A stretch of 34,530 nt of DNA from positions 1-34,530 of the forward strand of contig CAMFOZ010000004.1 of the NCBI GenBank assembly GCA_945971245.1, written 5' to 3'. Both the position numbers and the translations under genes were made by a program. Source of the DNA: an uncultured Lactobacillus sp. (GTDB lineage: Bacteria; Bacillota; Bacilli; Lactobacillales; Lactobacillaceae). Below the pieces are notes generated by a model that saw nothing but the letters and a program-made list of their open reading frames with translations, ran no database searches and had not been told where the DNA came from. Below, in pieces: positions 34,444 through 34,530 of this stretch (position 1 is the stretch's first letter; every line of letters begins with the position of its first letter).

Positions 34444-34530
34444 CCGAATTAATAAAAAATAGTTCATGGCGAATGTGGGCACTAGTGCCTGTCAAGTATA
34501 CAGTTTAAATAGAAAAATAGTTTATGCGGC
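34444..34530. repeat. Short repeats at the window end
   Basis: AAAAATAGTTCATG near 34455 recurs as AAAAATAGTTTATG near 34513. Between them lie a 12-base palindrome GGCACTAGTGCC (34478-34489) and an imperfect one around CTGTCAAGTATACAG. No gene or terminator is visible. It could be the edge of an insertion element, but this is not established. Confidence 0.35.

Overview
The window reads as a low-to-mid GC Gram-positive chromosome, most probably a heterofermentative lactobacillus (Limosilactobacillus-like; genus is inferred from gene content and codon style, not from a search). Shine-Dalgarno sequences are strong (AGGAGG-type), intergenic gaps are AT-rich with T-tailed hairpin terminators, and the rsmG-noc-parA-parB-DUF951-ychF cluster is the Firmicutes origin-proximal block. 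Almost all genes lie on the + strand, as expected for a leading strand close to oriC. No rRNA, tRNA, CRISPR array or complete insertion sequence was seen.

Layout. 1-455: AT-rich leader with two candidate promoters, cre-like sites and a possible operator. 456-2647: CNT-type nucleoside transporter and nucleoside hydrolase. 2780-4569: two tandem 3-hydroxyacyl-CoA dehydrogenase paralogues behind a perfect cre match. 4570-4760: terminator, a perfect Noc-binding site, the rsmG promoter and a hairpin made of everted parS half-sites. 4761-10297: rsmG, noc, parA, parB, DUF951, ychF and a DUF1129 membrane protein. 10298-15574: deoC-deoB-pdp-deoD and a SorC/DeoR-type regulator. 15655-16797: a short IMP dehydrogenase without CBS domains. 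17063-19589: a small membrane protein and a two-component system. 19732-20991: azlCD. 21036-22010 (-): a beta-class DNA methyltransferase without a visible restriction partner. 22011-27012: a PyrR-type attenuation leader and pyrBCDFE. 27152-28327 (-): cyclopropane fatty acid synthase. 28484-29542: AI-2E family transporter. 29655-31316: formate-tetrahydrofolate ligase with PurBox-like sites. 31473-34443: purE-purK-purB with PurBoxes. The last 90 bases are non-coding and contain small repeats.

How it fits together. Much of the window concerns nucleotides: uptake and cleavage of nucleosides (nupC, rih), phosphorolysis and pentose recovery (pdp, deoD, deoB, deoC), de novo pyrimidines (pyrBCDFE), purines (purEKB, guaB) and the one-carbon supply for purines (fhs). 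Salvage genes carry cre-like sites, the pyr genes an RNA attenuator, and purE and fhs PurR-type boxes. The second theme is chromosome maintenance: Noc, ParA and ParB lie together, and sites resembling both Noc and ParB targets sit in the promoter region of their own operon. No clearly new system was found. The most interesting leads are the Noc/ParB-site arrangement, the basic tail in Noc, the pyr leader with a possible second attenuator, the probable cofactor divergence of the dehydrogenase pair, and the small membrane protein next to the two-component system.
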